This document shows positions 55,431 through 64,000 of a stretch of DNA of 64,000 nt, one piece after another. The notes beneath the pieces were generated by a model. It saw only the letters and a program-made list of their open reading frames with translations, made no database searches and was not told the DNA's origin. Location of the stretch: the NCBI RefSeq assembly GCF_029689925.1, contig NZ_CP121445.1, forward strand, positions 1,481,001 through 1,545,000, written 5' to 3'. Position 1 is the stretch's first letter, and the number at the start of each line of letters is the position of its first letter. The stretch comes from Anaerocolumna sp. AGMB13025. Its GTDB lineage: Bacteria; Bacillota; Clostridia; Lachnospirales; Lachnospiraceae. A program made the translations under genes and the position numbers.

Positions 55431-56321
55431 ATGAAAAGCCATGTATATGTATTACTTAGCGTATTTCTATGGGGAATATCCCAATATTTAATTGACAACC
55501 TGCTACTCGTATTTACCCCGGCTTTACTGATCCTATTACGTTTTTTATCAGCAGGATTGCTTATCCTGATTCTGTTAAAAGGACAGAGGGTCTTTAAAAA
55601 ACCTGACAGCAGTGGTAGTAAAGCCCCAGCCTTTCAGTTTAGGTATCTGTTGACCGGAGGGTTAGGAGCCTTTGGCTATTACATCTTAATGGTATATGCC
55701 CTTTCTTTTTCTTCGATCACCTTCGTATCCATTATGGGTGGAGTACTACCGGTTCTGGCAGTTTTGTTCGACCGTTTCATTGTAAACAGAAGACCTGGCA
55801 AATTACAGATATTTGCAGGGTGGGTATCTATGTCAGGCATTCTATTTTTTGCCATAGAAGGGAATTTTGCCTGGAGTGTTCCCTCTGCGTTACTGGTGAT
55901 TGGAGCTAATATAAGCTGGCTTTTTTATGGGCATCTGAAAATAAAGTGGAACATAGGAGAGGACAGTGCGGTTCTTGCTTATGAATTTATAGGTGCTGCA
56001 CTCCTTACCTTATTATTTATCCCATCTTACAAAATACTGAAACCCCTTACTGTAAGCTGTATCCTTGAATTAGCGGCAGTTGTGATATTGTCGACTATAT
56101 TACCCTATCTGTTATACCTAAAAGGAAGCAAGGCGATATCCATAAGTACCGCCTCCATGTACTTAAATCTTTTGCCAGTTACCTCACTTCTACCGGTACT
56201 CCTTGCGGGAACTTTAACGTTAAATAGAATGCAGTCGGCAGGAGTAATTCTTCTGATCCTGTCTGCGGTAATCGGAAAAGAACCGTCTGTACCCAGTTTT
56301 CAAAGCTCACGGAATTCTTAA
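55431..56321 (+). CDS. DMT-superfamily (EamA) transporter
   Basis: 296 residues with ten hydrophobic segments in two EamA-like halves. GGLGAFGYYILMVYALSFSS and SGILFFAIEGN are typical. The family exports small metabolites such as amino acids or sugars, and the substrate cannot be read from sequence. GGAGAAAG precedes the ATG. It stands alone. Confidence 0.88.
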   Translation: MKSHVYVLLSVFLWGISQYLIDNLLLVFTPALLILLRFLSAGLLILILLKGQRVFKKPDSSGSKAPAFQFRYLLTGGLGAFGYYILMVYALSFSSITFVSIMGGVLPVLAVLFDRFIVNRRPGKLQIFAGWVSMSGILFFAIEGNFAWSVPSALLVIGANISWLFYGHLKIKWNIGEDSAVLAYEFIGAALLTLLFIPSYKILKPLTVSCILELAAVVILSTILPYLLYLKGSKAISISTASMYLNLLPVTSLLPVLLAGTLTLNRMQSAGVILLILSAVIGKEPSVPSFQSSRNS

Positions 56322-56571
56322 TTAAGTAGAAGAGCCTGTCATTACGCTGTTGTATAAAGAATTTATAAGCTATTATTCAAGTTATTTTCTTGTTGTTACA
56401 TTTTTCAACTTTGTCATTGATAGATTATCATAAGTTTACTATAATAGATTTTAAGTACCTTTTAAGGAAGTATTTTTTGTAACTCCATTAGTCTGAGCTG
56501 CTAAAATATAAGAGTCTGAATTGATTATCAGACTTAAAACGAGGGAAGAAAAATTGATATGAGGAACAATA

Positions 56572-58200
56572 ATGACAAAGAACAATAAAAATAGTATTCT
56601 GGTACAGGGCAGTATATTAGCAGCAGCCGGCATTATGTCAAGAATCATCGGACTGGCATACCGAATCCCAATGACTAATATGCTGGGAGCGGAGGGAAGC
56701 GCTTTATACGCCAGTGCTTTTACTATCTATAATATGGTACTTACACTGTCTTCCTATAGTTTTCCGCTGGCGGTATCAAAACTAATTTCCCAATATTCAG
56801 CCAGAAAAGAATATAAAAATACATACATAATATTGAAAACCATATTGATTTGTGCTTTCATCATTGGTCTTACAGCAGGTTCCTTGCTGTACTTTGGAGC
56901 AGACTTTTTTGAAGTTAAGTTCCATAGGGCAGGGCTTTCTAAACCACTTCAAATCCTTGCTCCGGCTATGGTGGTTATGTCTGTATTGGGAGTCCTGCGG
57001 GGATTTTTTCAAGGTAAAAATACCATGCTGCCTACGGCGGTATCCCAGTTACTAGAGCAAATCGTGAATGCCTTTGTTAGTATTGGAGCTATTTATATAT
57101 TTATGAATAACCATAGCGCTTCTCTGCTGATTTCTGCATACGGAGCAGCGGGAGGAGTCCTCGGAACAGTATTGGGGTCCTTGGCAGCTCTGCTTTTGCT
57201 GCTGTTTCTATTTGTTATCTACAGTCCGGTATTTAGAAGACAGGTTAAAAGAGACCGGCATGCGGCTGACATAACTAAGGGGACTGTAGTAAAGCTTTTG
57301 GTTTTTACTGTTTTACCTATAGCAGTAAGCCAGTCGATCTATCAAATCGGCAATTTATTTGATAATTTTATTTATGATAATATTAACTTTTACAAAGGCT
57401 TTGCTGAAAACACTGCGGATGCATTGGGAGTTTATCTAAACCAATATAATCTTTTAATCAATGTTCCGGTGGCAGTTGCCTCAGCAATGGCATCTTCTGC
57501 AATACCAAGTATGATTGCTGCTTTTAACAAAGGACAGAATCGTGAAATTAAGGAAAAGTCGGGCACTTTAATAAAATTTAATATGGTAATTGCTTTTCCT
57601 TCTGCTGTGGGGCTGGCGGTCTTGGCTAAACCTGTCATGACCTTACTGTTTCCCGGTTTACATACTTATTTGGGACTGGCTTCCGGGTTATTGATATCAG
57701 GCTCCTCTGCCGTAATTTTTTATGCTTATTCAACAATTACCGGAGGTATATTACAGGGAATTAATAAGATGAAGGTTGTCCTTATCCACTCAGCCATGTC
57801 CCTGGGTGTGCATAGTTTACTGGTAACAATTCTGCTTTTGTGGACAAACCTTGGAATCTATTCACTTATCTTTGGTAACATCACTCTGCCCCTAATGGTT
57901 TGTGTGCTGAATTACCGCGCCTTATCAAACACCATGTCTTTTAAGCAGGAAGTAAGAAAAAGTTTTGTCTTTCCTTGTCTGGCTTCAATTATTATGGGTA
58001 TTGCCGCAGGGGGAAGCTACCGGGCGGTTTATCTGCTGGTAAAAAGTAATCTGATAGGTGTAGTTGCAGCTATATTGGCCGGCGTAGTGATTTACTTTTT
58101 CTTTATCCTGATTTTTAAGTGTTTTACCAAAGAGGAATTAGAAGAGCTGCCCATGGGCAAAGCTTTCATAAACGCAGGAAACAGATTCCACTTGTTGTAA
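56572..58200 (+). CDS. SpoVB/MurJ-like lipid-linked polysaccharide flippase
   Basis: 542 residues and about 14 hydrophobic segments. The N-terminal LVQGSILAAAGIMSRIIGLAYRIPMTNMLG is typical of the SpoVB/RfbX-like MOP superfamily in clostridia. Members flip lipid-linked peptidoglycan or polysaccharide precursors, and several act in spore cortex synthesis. GAGG precedes the ATG. It is monocistronic, ending in a strong terminator. Confidence 0.9.
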   Translation: MTKNNKNSILVQGSILAAAGIMSRIIGLAYRIPMTNMLGAEGSALYASAFTIYNMVLTLSSYSFPLAVSKLISQYSARKEYKNTYIILKTILICAFIIGLTAGSLLYFGADFFEVKFHRAGLSKPLQILAPAMVVMSVLGVLRGFFQGKNTMLPTAVSQLLEQIVNAFVSIGAIYIFMNNHSASLLISAYGAAGGVLGTVLGSLAALLLLLFLFVIYSPVFRRQVKRDRHAADITKGTVVKLLVFTVLPIAVSQSIYQIGNLFDNFIYDNINFYKGFAENTADALGVYLNQYNLLINVPVAVASAMASSAIPSMIAAFNKGQNREIKEKSGTLIKFNMVIAFPSAVGLAVLAKPVMTLLFPGLHTYLGLASGLLISGSSAVIFYAYSTITGGILQGINKMKVVLIHSAMSLGVHSLLVTILLLWTNLGIYSLIFGNITLPLMVCVLNYRALSNTMSFKQEVRKSFVFPCLASIIMGIAAGGSYRAVYLLVKSNLIGVVAAILAGVVIYFFFILIFKCFTKEELEELPMGKAFINAGNRFHLL

Positions 58201-58215
58201 AGTCAACCTTGTCAT

Positions 58216-58257
58216 GATTTGCATTTCCAGATTAATTGGAAATGCAAATCATTTTTT
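58216..58257 (+). terminator. Strong terminator after the flippase gene
   Basis: A perfect 14-bp stem GATTTGCATTTCCA / TGGAAATGCAAATC with a 7-base loop is followed by ATTTTTT. Confidence 0.93.
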
Positions 58258-58308
58258 AGGTTATAATCTTCTTTATATCAGCAATTAAGAGATACGTCAT
58301 AATCTGTA

Positions 58309-59586
58309 TCAAATACTGCCATCCGGTCCGCACAGACCGCTGGCATTGGTCAGTCTGGCATAGGCACAAGAAATTTTGTACCAGGTGACTACATCCACAA
58401 TGCCTGTTACGGGAAGGTCAAATATTCGCTGAAACGCGCGGACGGCATCAGCAGTTGACGGAGTGTATATACCATCTGGAATGCTTACTGGGATTTCAGA
58501 ATAGGCCTTGGAAAGGATATTTAGTTGATTTTGAATATTCTTTACATCATCTGAGATACTACCCTCCGTTAAATTGATACCAGGCCAGGTGACAGAGTTT
58601 TCTACGTTATATGTATAATTGATATAGATAAGCTCACCGTAATAATAACGAAGAATATCAAGAGCCTCATAGGACAAGTCACCCAGGTCTTTCGAACCCC
58701 AAAGGGAAAGCATACCCGGGCAGTCAGAGCTATCTCCGGCACAGGCTTGTGTCAGCACAGGCTGTGTAATATCCGGCAGGGATAAGTAATAATTAAAAAT
58801 ATAATCTACTGCCAGGCTGATATTGGTATCAATATTTCTTCCATGAATCCAGAGCTGATCATAAGCGGTTGATGATGTAATGGTAAAATCATAGCCCTGA
58901 TTTTTATACCAGCCCGTATAAAACCGATTTAACGTAAAAGATAGAATAACCAAAATATTAGCATAAATTGCTTCCTTTGGCCAGGTTGCGTATATCCTGC
59001 TGGAGGCTACATTTTTAATATAATCTCTGTAACACATGCTATAATTCTTAGCTTCTGTATCGCCAGGCAGACCGTCGTGTACAGTAACAGTCTGGGGTAT
59101 CATTACAGGTTCGGTTCTTGCCAGATCATCTTTTATTTCATCTTCATATAGTTTGGGCGGATAATTTCCAAAAAGAAAATGAGGTCCAATCACAATGATT
59201 TCCGGTGCTTCATCGGTTTCATTTCTGCGGGGCATATTTACGGGCTGTACGGTTTTTATACCTGGCAGCAGCTGGGCACTGTCGATAATGACAGTTTTAA
59301 GTCCCGGTGCATTAATTATCAGCTGATATTCGGCATACGGCTGATTGGGGGAGGGGTTAAGACTATATTCAATAGGGGGTGTCGGCAATTCTATTTCCAT
59401 GGTTTTACCGGAAATATCAGTGATCAAATTAACTAAAACTCTGTTCGGATCATTTTTATCGAGGACTTGCACTTCAGCATTTTCAACGGGTCTGGAACCT
59501 ATTTCACAGACAACATGAACCTGTAACATACCAAAATATTTATTTCCTGCCGGTGCAGATTTATTTTCATTATTTACTGTATACAT
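58309..59586 (-). CDS. SpoIID-like protein with C-terminal peptidoglycan-binding domain
   Basis: 425 residues. Residues 20-125 are a beta-sandwich, CnaB-like segment (GRPVENAEVQVL-like pattern, PVNMPRR). The middle (about 185-310) carries the segment YRDYIKNVASSRIYATWP, NRFYTGWYKNQGYDFTITSSTAYDQ and CPGMLSLWGSKDLG, seen in a clostridial family related to SpoIID. Residues 345-415 are a PG_binding_1 domain (VKNIQNQLNILSKAY, PSTADAVRAFQRIF). There is no signal peptide, so it is either cytoplasmic before lysis or exported by another route. GGGAG precedes the ATG. Confidence 0.75.
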   Translation of the reverse strand: MYTVNNENKSAPAGNKYFGMLQVHVVCEIGSRPVENAEVQVLDKNDPNRVLVNLITDISGKTMEIELPTPPIEYSLNPSPNQPYAEYQLIINAPGLKTVIIDSAQLLPGIKTVQPVNMPRRNETDEAPEIIVIGPHFLFGNYPPKLYEDEIKDDLARTEPVMIPQTVTVHDGLPGDTEAKNYSMCYRDYIKNVASSRIYATWPKEAIYANILVILSFTLNRFYTGWYKNQGYDFTITSSTAYDQLWIHGRNIDTNISLAVDYIFNYYLSLPDITQPVLTQACAGDSSDCPGMLSLWGSKDLGDLSYEALDILRYYYGELIYINYTYNVENSVTWPGINLTEGSISDDVKNIQNQLNILSKAYSEIPVSIPDGIYTPSTADAVRAFQRIFDLPVTGIVDVVTWYKISCAYARLTNASGLCGPDGSI

Positions 59587-59876
59587 AGTAGGCTCCCATC
59601 TGCGCCTGGCGCATAGAATCAGCGTAGTATGTTCTCCGCATAGATATCAGCTTTATTACAATATATTTAATTCTATATATGCGCCTGATAACAAAATGAT
59701 AACAAGGTATTCGGGGATTAGTAAATAAAACACAAGATAGTATCGGATATTTTAGGAGAAAATATATGGAAAATATGTAACAGGAAAAATACAAGGGAAA
59801 CATATATAAGTTGATTAATGAACAAATAATATAAAAGTTAAATAAGTAGAGCAGAGAAAGAGAAAACAAAAAAACA
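59587..59876. other. Gap upstream of the SpoIID-like gene
   Basis: No gene is seen. Near the start, CTGCGCCTGGCGCATAG forms a small GC-rich palindrome (TGCGCCTGGCGCA) in the leader of the minus-strand gene. The rest is AT-rich. Confidence 0.4.
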
Positions 59877-59905
59877 TTGACGTCTTAAAAAGTCAGTGTT
59901 ATAAT
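59877..59905 (+). promoter_or_regulatory. Near-consensus sigma-A promoter
   Basis: TTGACG (59877-59882) and TATAAT (59900-59905) are separated by exactly 17 bp. The transcript would run about 265 nt before the DUF6323 start through AT-rich DNA (to 60176) with no evident gene. It most likely drives the DUF6323-DUF6179 pair. Confidence 0.75.
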
Positions 59906-60176
59906 GTTTTATAGATTTATTATTAAAAAAGATTATATATATTGACATCATACCACAAATCAAAGCAAAAGTCAACTATTATTTCTAAAAATTTTTATTG
60001 CTAATTTTATATCAATTTAAACTATCTTATTAAGTTTTACGATTAAACTATTATTTATGAAATTGAAATTCTATTTTTGGGTTTTCGGATGGTTAAATTG
60101 AACTTGTGCTTATTTGATACATTTCAAATATCCAGAGTTAGTTCAGTCAAATTATAAGAAGGGGATGAGTATCATA

Positions 60177-60644
60177 ATGGATCATGATTTATTCAACCTG
60201 TCAACGGTAATGATTAAGGAGCAGGCAGATGAAATCAGAAAGTGCAATGAATATACTTCGAAATTCGGAGTCACTTTAACAGAGGAAGAAATCAGGGGAT
60301 TACTGATTAACCGGAAAGAAGCCCTGAAAAGCAGCGGGCGGATTGAGTTAAGCGGCGGTATACTAAAAAAGCTGATACTTGAGTTCTGTGATTCTACCTT
60401 TATTGAGCAGGAGGTATATGCACAAACCCTGGAAGTGCTGCAGGAGATGTTTTATTACTTTAAAAATGAAGCTTTAGACGAAGTCAGTGATGATGAACTG
60501 ATTCATATTATGAAAGAATATTTTGACACAGAATGCCAGGGTTCCCTTGAGTATCTGCAGGAGACCACACTGGAAGAAATCTGCCGGAATATCCGCTATG
60601 GGTATGGAGCAGTACGTGAGTTAGATGATGAGGATGAAGACTAA
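60177..60644 (+). CDS. DUF6323 family protein
   Basis: 155 residues from the ATG at 60177; an ATG at 60165 and a TTG at 60114 are in frame, and the GAAGGGG site fits none of them perfectly. The protein is acidic and helical, with TLTEEEIRGLLINRKEALKS and FCDSTFIEQEVYAQTLEVLQ, which I recognise as DUF6323. It has no membrane segment and ends in an acidic tail. It is 17 bp from the DUF6179 gene. The family is found mainly in Lachnospiraceae and relatives, always as such a pair as far as I recall; function unknown. Confidence 0.75.
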   Translation: MDHDLFNLSTVMIKEQADEIRKCNEYTSKFGVTLTEEEIRGLLINRKEALKSSGRIELSGGILKKLILEFCDSTFIEQEVYAQTLEVLQEMFYYFKNEALDEVSDDELIHIMKEYFDTECQGSLEYLQETTLEEICRNIRYGYGAVRELDDEDED

Positions 60645-60661
60645 ATCAGGGGGAGATAGCA

Positions 60662-61945
60662 ATGAACGAACTAGCAGGTATTTATTCCAGTATAAAAAGC
60701 AAACTAAATAACAGGTATTATTTTAAATCTCTTATGAAGGAGGGGTATAATGCCGGAATCTTAACGGAACAAAACATCAGGGATATTCAGTTGTCCCTGT
60801 TAAATCTGTTAACCCGTCAGGTAAATAAATATACCAGTTATGAAAGTACCTCTGTCAGAACCGAGAAGGCCCAGGAGATTTTAGAATCTATCACCTATTG
60901 TATCGGAGCATATCTAAAAAAAGACCCTGATTTAAAACATCAATTGGAACTGATAAATCCGGAAAATATGGATAATCTGTTTTCCTTAGGACTGGCAGTT
61001 ATGAAAGAAAGTGTAACTCATTCACAGCGAATCCTTGAACAATTAAAGGAGGAGGCTATGGATACCGGGAATCTAGCTTACACGAATACAATATTTCATG
61101 GTATACCAGATTTCTATCACGATTATGATATGAGGTATGCAGCCCAGGAGGGCGGTGGAAGCATAGATTATCCTTTAGCGATAGATATTACTGATCTGGA
61201 CGGCGCTGAGTATATAATGGAGTATTTAACCAGACTCTCATTAGAAAATAGGTTCTGCCGCCATTTTCCAATCAAAGCCATCAAACAGTTATTAAAGGGA
61301 TATCACAAAGATTATGCTGACCTGCTAATAAATATTTTTGAAATTGTATTAACGAATGGGCTGGGCTGTGTTCTTCTAAACCGGGATATTTACTCGTTAG
61401 AGATAGAGGAAGACGACAGACCAGAATTAAAAGCAATGTTATCCGGTTTAAAGTCCTCCGAACTTGAAAGTAAACTTATCATGGCTGCGGAAGAATTATA
61501 TCACATTATGGAACTTGAGGAAGCAGAATTGCTAAGTTATATGAAGAGGACTGTAATGGGCTTATCCAAGAGGCTGTTCCATCTTCTTAAACTGGATAAA
61601 ACAGAGGAATTCTTTATCTCCTTTAAGACGGAGGAAACTCAGCAAAAACCGTCTTATATGGATGGTGAACCCATGGAGGATGATAAGTTAAGGGATTTAA
61701 TCGAAGAACTAAAGGAGTTAAGATATACCTCCGACAAAATAGCCGTAATACAACGAGAAATTCACAGTTTAAGGGATCTGACAGAAATCCTTGATATCTG
61801 CTTTTATAAGGAGGAGTTTATGGAAGTCTTTCCATTATTAAATGAATCCGAAATTACCTATCTGCTTGGATCCATAGACGAGGAATATGAAAAAGAATGG
61901 CAAAGTGCATTAAAGAGATATGCTCTTAGCCATTCTGGTTACTAA
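60662..61945 (+). CDS. DUF6179 family protein
   Basis: 427 residues, cytoplasmic, mostly helical and acidic. Segments such as SIKSKLNNRYYFKSLMKEGYN and LTRQVNKYTSYESTSVRTEKAQ are recognisable as DUF6179. No catalytic motif is evident. GGGGGAG precedes the ATG. It is co-transcribed with the DUF6323 gene. Function unknown. Confidence 0.78.
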   Translation: MNELAGIYSSIKSKLNNRYYFKSLMKEGYNAGILTEQNIRDIQLSLLNLLTRQVNKYTSYESTSVRTEKAQEILESITYCIGAYLKKDPDLKHQLELINPENMDNLFSLGLAVMKESVTHSQRILEQLKEEAMDTGNLAYTNTIFHGIPDFYHDYDMRYAAQEGGGSIDYPLAIDITDLDGAEYIMEYLTRLSLENRFCRHFPIKAIKQLLKGYHKDYADLLINIFEIVLTNGLGCVLLNRDIYSLEIEEDDRPELKAMLSGLKSSELESKLIMAAEELYHIMELEEAELLSYMKRTVMGLSKRLFHLLKLDKTEEFFISFKTEETQQKPSYMDGEPMEDDKLRDLIEELKELRYTSDKIAVIQREIHSLRDLTEILDICFYKEEFMEVFPLLNESEITYLLGSIDEEYEKEWQSALKRYALSHSGY

Positions 61946-62032
61946 TACATCGTTATCTAATACACGGTAGGACACTGGAGGGATTACTTGTCTAAACGTC
62001 CAGATACAGCATTTTAAGAGGCAAACGTGTTA

Positions 62033-62302
62033 TTAGTCATTGGTTTTCTTTACACGCGTCAGTTCCTCTAATTCCTCCAAATATTGATAAGCCTCTAACG
62101 CGTTGTTTTTGCACATTTCTTTAGAAGGCTTTAAACTGCCGCATACAATAGGACGCTCCTTTGTTCCGAAAATTCTGCATTTATTATCCTTTGTAAGCTG
62201 GATACACCTGACACCTGCCGGCTTTCCGTCAGGCATGCCAGGGATTAGGGATGAAATTGACGGTGCGATACAACAGGCAGCACACCCGGATCTGCATTCC
62301 AT
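62033..62302 (-). CDS. YkgJ-family cysteine cluster protein
   Basis: 89 residues. Cysteines at the N-terminus (CRSGCAACC) and further on (RCIQL, CRIFG, VCGSLKPSKEMC) follow the YkgJ zinc- or iron-sulfur-cluster pattern. AGGAGG lies 9 bases before the ATG. It is 30 bp downstream of the AraC gene on the same strand, so they are probably co-transcribed. The role is unknown. Confidence 0.85.
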   Translation of the reverse strand: MECRSGCAACCIAPSISSLIPGMPDGKPAGVRCIQLTKDNKCRIFGTKERPIVCGSLKPSKEMCKNNALEAYQYLEELEELTRVKKTND

Positions 62303-62332
62303 GATTTGTAGTCCTCCTGTTTGGTGTAAGGG

Positions 62333-63148
62333 TTATAGTTTTACAATATCGGTACTCTGCCGGTATTCACTGGGTGACATATGATAGACTTCACGAAAGG
62401 CTCGATTAAAGGTCCTCTGGCTTTCAAAACCAGAATCAATGCCAATCTGGGTCATGGAGTAATCCGTAGACTGAATCAGGTTAACAGCATAATTTAACCG
62501 GATATAATTTAAATAATTATTAAAACTGGTATTCAGTTTAGCGGAAAATACTCTGGATAGATGATATTTGCTGACATTCAGGTGTTCCGCCAGGTCAGAA
62601 AGGGTTAAAGGCTCCTGAAAATTTTCCGAAACATAAGTCACAATCTTATGGGTAAGGTCATAACGTTCCAGATCTTTATTCTTTACCAGTTCAAGAATTG
62701 GCAGGGTACGGGCTAATATAAGTTGTAACAGCGCAGCGCAGGCAGACAGGTTCTGTCCGCTGCGCCTTTCTGTTTCCAACTGCTGCATGGCATAAATTAC
62801 ATTCTCATGGAGCTTAGCAGCTGGAATAAAAGGGTCGTCAGGATAATAACGGGTAACTTTCTTTAAATATTCACCCGTTAGGTTCAAGCCGCAGATAGCG
62901 ATTAAAATAAGAGATGTGACAGAAGTATCCGTTCCAGGCTGTGAATCGTAACTGTGTATTACATTGGGAAAAATGATAGCAAAATCTCCTTCTTTTAATA
63001 GTTTTGTCTGAGATTGGATGGTAATAGAGATTGTTCCATTCATGACATACAAAAGCTCTAAATTACTGTGAAGGTGAGAAGGGAAAGTGATATCACTGGT
63101 ATAAAAGGTCCGTAATGCATTTTCTGAAGTCTCATAAAAAGGTATCAT
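62333..63148 (-). CDS. AraC-family transcriptional regulator
   Basis: 271 residues from the ATG at 63146-63148, after GAGGAT; a TTG at 63163 is less likely. N-terminal cupin domain (SNLELLYVMNGTISITIQ, GDFAIIFPNVIHSY) and C-terminal HTH pair (about 170-268: LSDLAEHLNVSKYHLSRVFSAK, HMSPSEYRQST). It is divergent from the ThuA-like gene, a plausible target for sugar-responsive control. Confidence 0.93.
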   Translation of the reverse strand: MIPFYETSENALRTFYTSDITFPSHLHSNLELLYVMNGTISITIQSQTKLLKEGDFAIIFPNVIHSYDSQPGTDTSVTSLILIAICGLNLTGEYLKKVTRYYPDDPFIPAAKLHENVIYAMQQLETERRSGQNLSACAALLQLILARTLPILELVKNKDLERYDLTHKIVTYVSENFQEPLTLSDLAEHLNVSKYHLSRVFSAKLNTSFNNYLNYIRLNYAVNLIQSTDYSMTQIGIDSGFESQRTFNRAFREVYHMSPSEYRQSTDIVKL

Positions 63149-63312
63149 GTATTTTATCCTCAAAGCCGCAATTTTTGTCTAATATAAGATATATTCTGTC
63201 CTACATCATACCATAATTCCTAGTATAATACAATCAGATGCAGACAAAAGTTGATTTAATTTTGTTATGTATACCTTATCACTTATTTTTGTTCTTAAAG
63301 GAGGAGAAGATT

Positions 63313-64000
63313 TTGGCTACGGAGAAAAAAGTTTTAATTATACAAGGCGGCTGGGATGGACATGAGCCTGTGCTGACTTCGAAGCGATTTGCTGCATTAT
63401 TGGAAAAACACGGGTATCAGTGCAGCATTTCTGATACCCTTGAGGTTTTGGCAAATGTTGATTATTTAATGGGGTTGGATCTTGTAGTGGCATGCTGGAC
63501 TATGGGGCAGATAAAACATGAATATGTAGTAAATTTATCAAAGGCAGTGGGAAGCGGCGTAGGTCTGGCAGGCTGCCATGGCGGTATGTGTGATTCCTTT
63601 AGGGACAATACAGAATGGCAATTTATGACCGGAGGACAATGGGTTAGCCATCCAGGCGGTGACGGAATTGATTATATGGTGAATATTAATAAGGGTTCCA
63701 GCCCCCTTGTAGAAGGTCTGGAGGATTTTCCGGTATGCAGCGAACATTATTATCTGCACATTGACCCGGCAATTGAAGTGTTGGCTACCACCAGATTCCC
63801 GGTAGTAAATTATTATCATATATCGAATAAACCGGTGGATATGCCGGTTGCCTGGACAAAATTCTGGGGAAATGGAAGAGTATTCTATACTTCTCTTGGA
63901 CATCATGATGATGTTTTTGATAAGTCAAAATCAGCAGAAATCTTAATGGAGAGAGGACTTGTCTGGGCGGCAGAAGGCAAGGCCTATGCGGTGGACCACA
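63313..64000 (+). CDS. ThuA-like domain protein, 5' part
   Basis: The frame opens with TTG at 63313, 8 bases after AAGGAGG, and runs off the window end (229 codons, no stop). The sequence ATEKKVLIIQGGWDGHEPV, followed by GLAGCHGGMCDSF, QFMTGGQWVSHPGG and FYTSLGHHDDVF, is typical of ThuA-like (trehalose utilisation, glutamine-amidotransferase-like fold) proteins. Such proteins occur with sugar dehydrogenases and AraC regulators in clostridia. The biochemical role is not firmly established. Confidence 0.87.
   Translation, partial: MATEKKVLIIQGGWDGHEPVLTSKRFAALLEKHGYQCSISDTLEVLANVDYLMGLDLVVACWTMGQIKHEYVVNLSKAVGSGVGLAGCHGGMCDSFRDNTEWQFMTGGQWVSHPGGDGIDYMVNINKGSSPLVEGLEDFPVCSEHYYLHIDPAIEVLATTRFPVVNYYHISNKPVDMPVAWTKFWGNGRVFYTSLGHHDDVFDKSKSAEILMERGLVWAAEGKAYAVDH

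Overview
The window looks like chromosomal DNA of a plant-polysaccharide-degrading, low-GC, Gram-positive anaerobe of the Lachnospiraceae (Lachnoclostridium/Anaerocolumna-like; genus not resolvable from this sequence alone). The reasons are strong AGGAGG ribosome binding sites, AT-rich gaps, ABC sugar transporters without their own ATPase, several YesM/YesN-type two-component systems, and gene families typical of the group (DUF4491, the DUF6323/DUF6179 pair, SpoIID-like peptidoglycan-binding proteins). No rRNA, tRNA, CRISPR array, transposase or phage gene was seen.

Layout. (1) 1-24.5 kb is a xylan/arabinoxylan utilisation region: the end of a sensor kinase with its response regulator, a two-part GH43 enzyme, an AraC regulator divergent from a GH29 fucosidase, a secreted clan GH-A-like hydrolase with a CBM, a complete two-component system, a sugar ABC transporter (binding protein and two permeases), a secreted GH10 xylanase, a secreted GH43-CBM6 arabinofuranosidase, and two cytoplasmic GH43 xylosidases. 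The logic is to cut arabinoxylan outside, import oligomers, and finish inside. (2) 24.5-37.7 kb is accessory: an unrecognised secreted protein, a three-gene cassette (Trypco2-domain protein, HExxH metallopeptidase-like protein, TPR protein) resembling a bacterial conflict module, and an AraC-controlled ECF transporter plus two ABC half-transporters that look like a metallophore or heme uptake locus, followed by another AraC gene. (3) 37.8-47 kb returns to sugars: a response regulator, a GH8 exo-oligoxylanase, a sensor kinase, and an LplABC-like transporter. (4) 47.8-55 kb is a DeoR-regulated UgpB-like transporter followed by a PHP phosphoesterase and a HAD phosphatase, suggesting import and dephosphorylation of a phosphorylated solute. 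(5) 55.4-64 kb holds general genes: a DMT exporter, a SpoVB/MurJ-like flippase, a SpoIID-like/PG-binding protein, the DUF6323-DUF6179 pair, an AraC-YkgJ pair and the start of a ThuA-like gene.

The non-coding DNA is unusually structured: very long near-perfect hairpins (about 250, 196 and 124 bp), a 108-bp tandem duplication ahead of an ABC transporter gene, three different minisatellites in gaps of one operon region, paired LacI-type palindromes, and hairpins at positions that would tune binding-protein to permease ratios. The candidates most worth attention are the Trypco2-HExxH-TPR cassette, the ECF plus paired half-transporter locus with its duplicated leader, and the giant hairpins.
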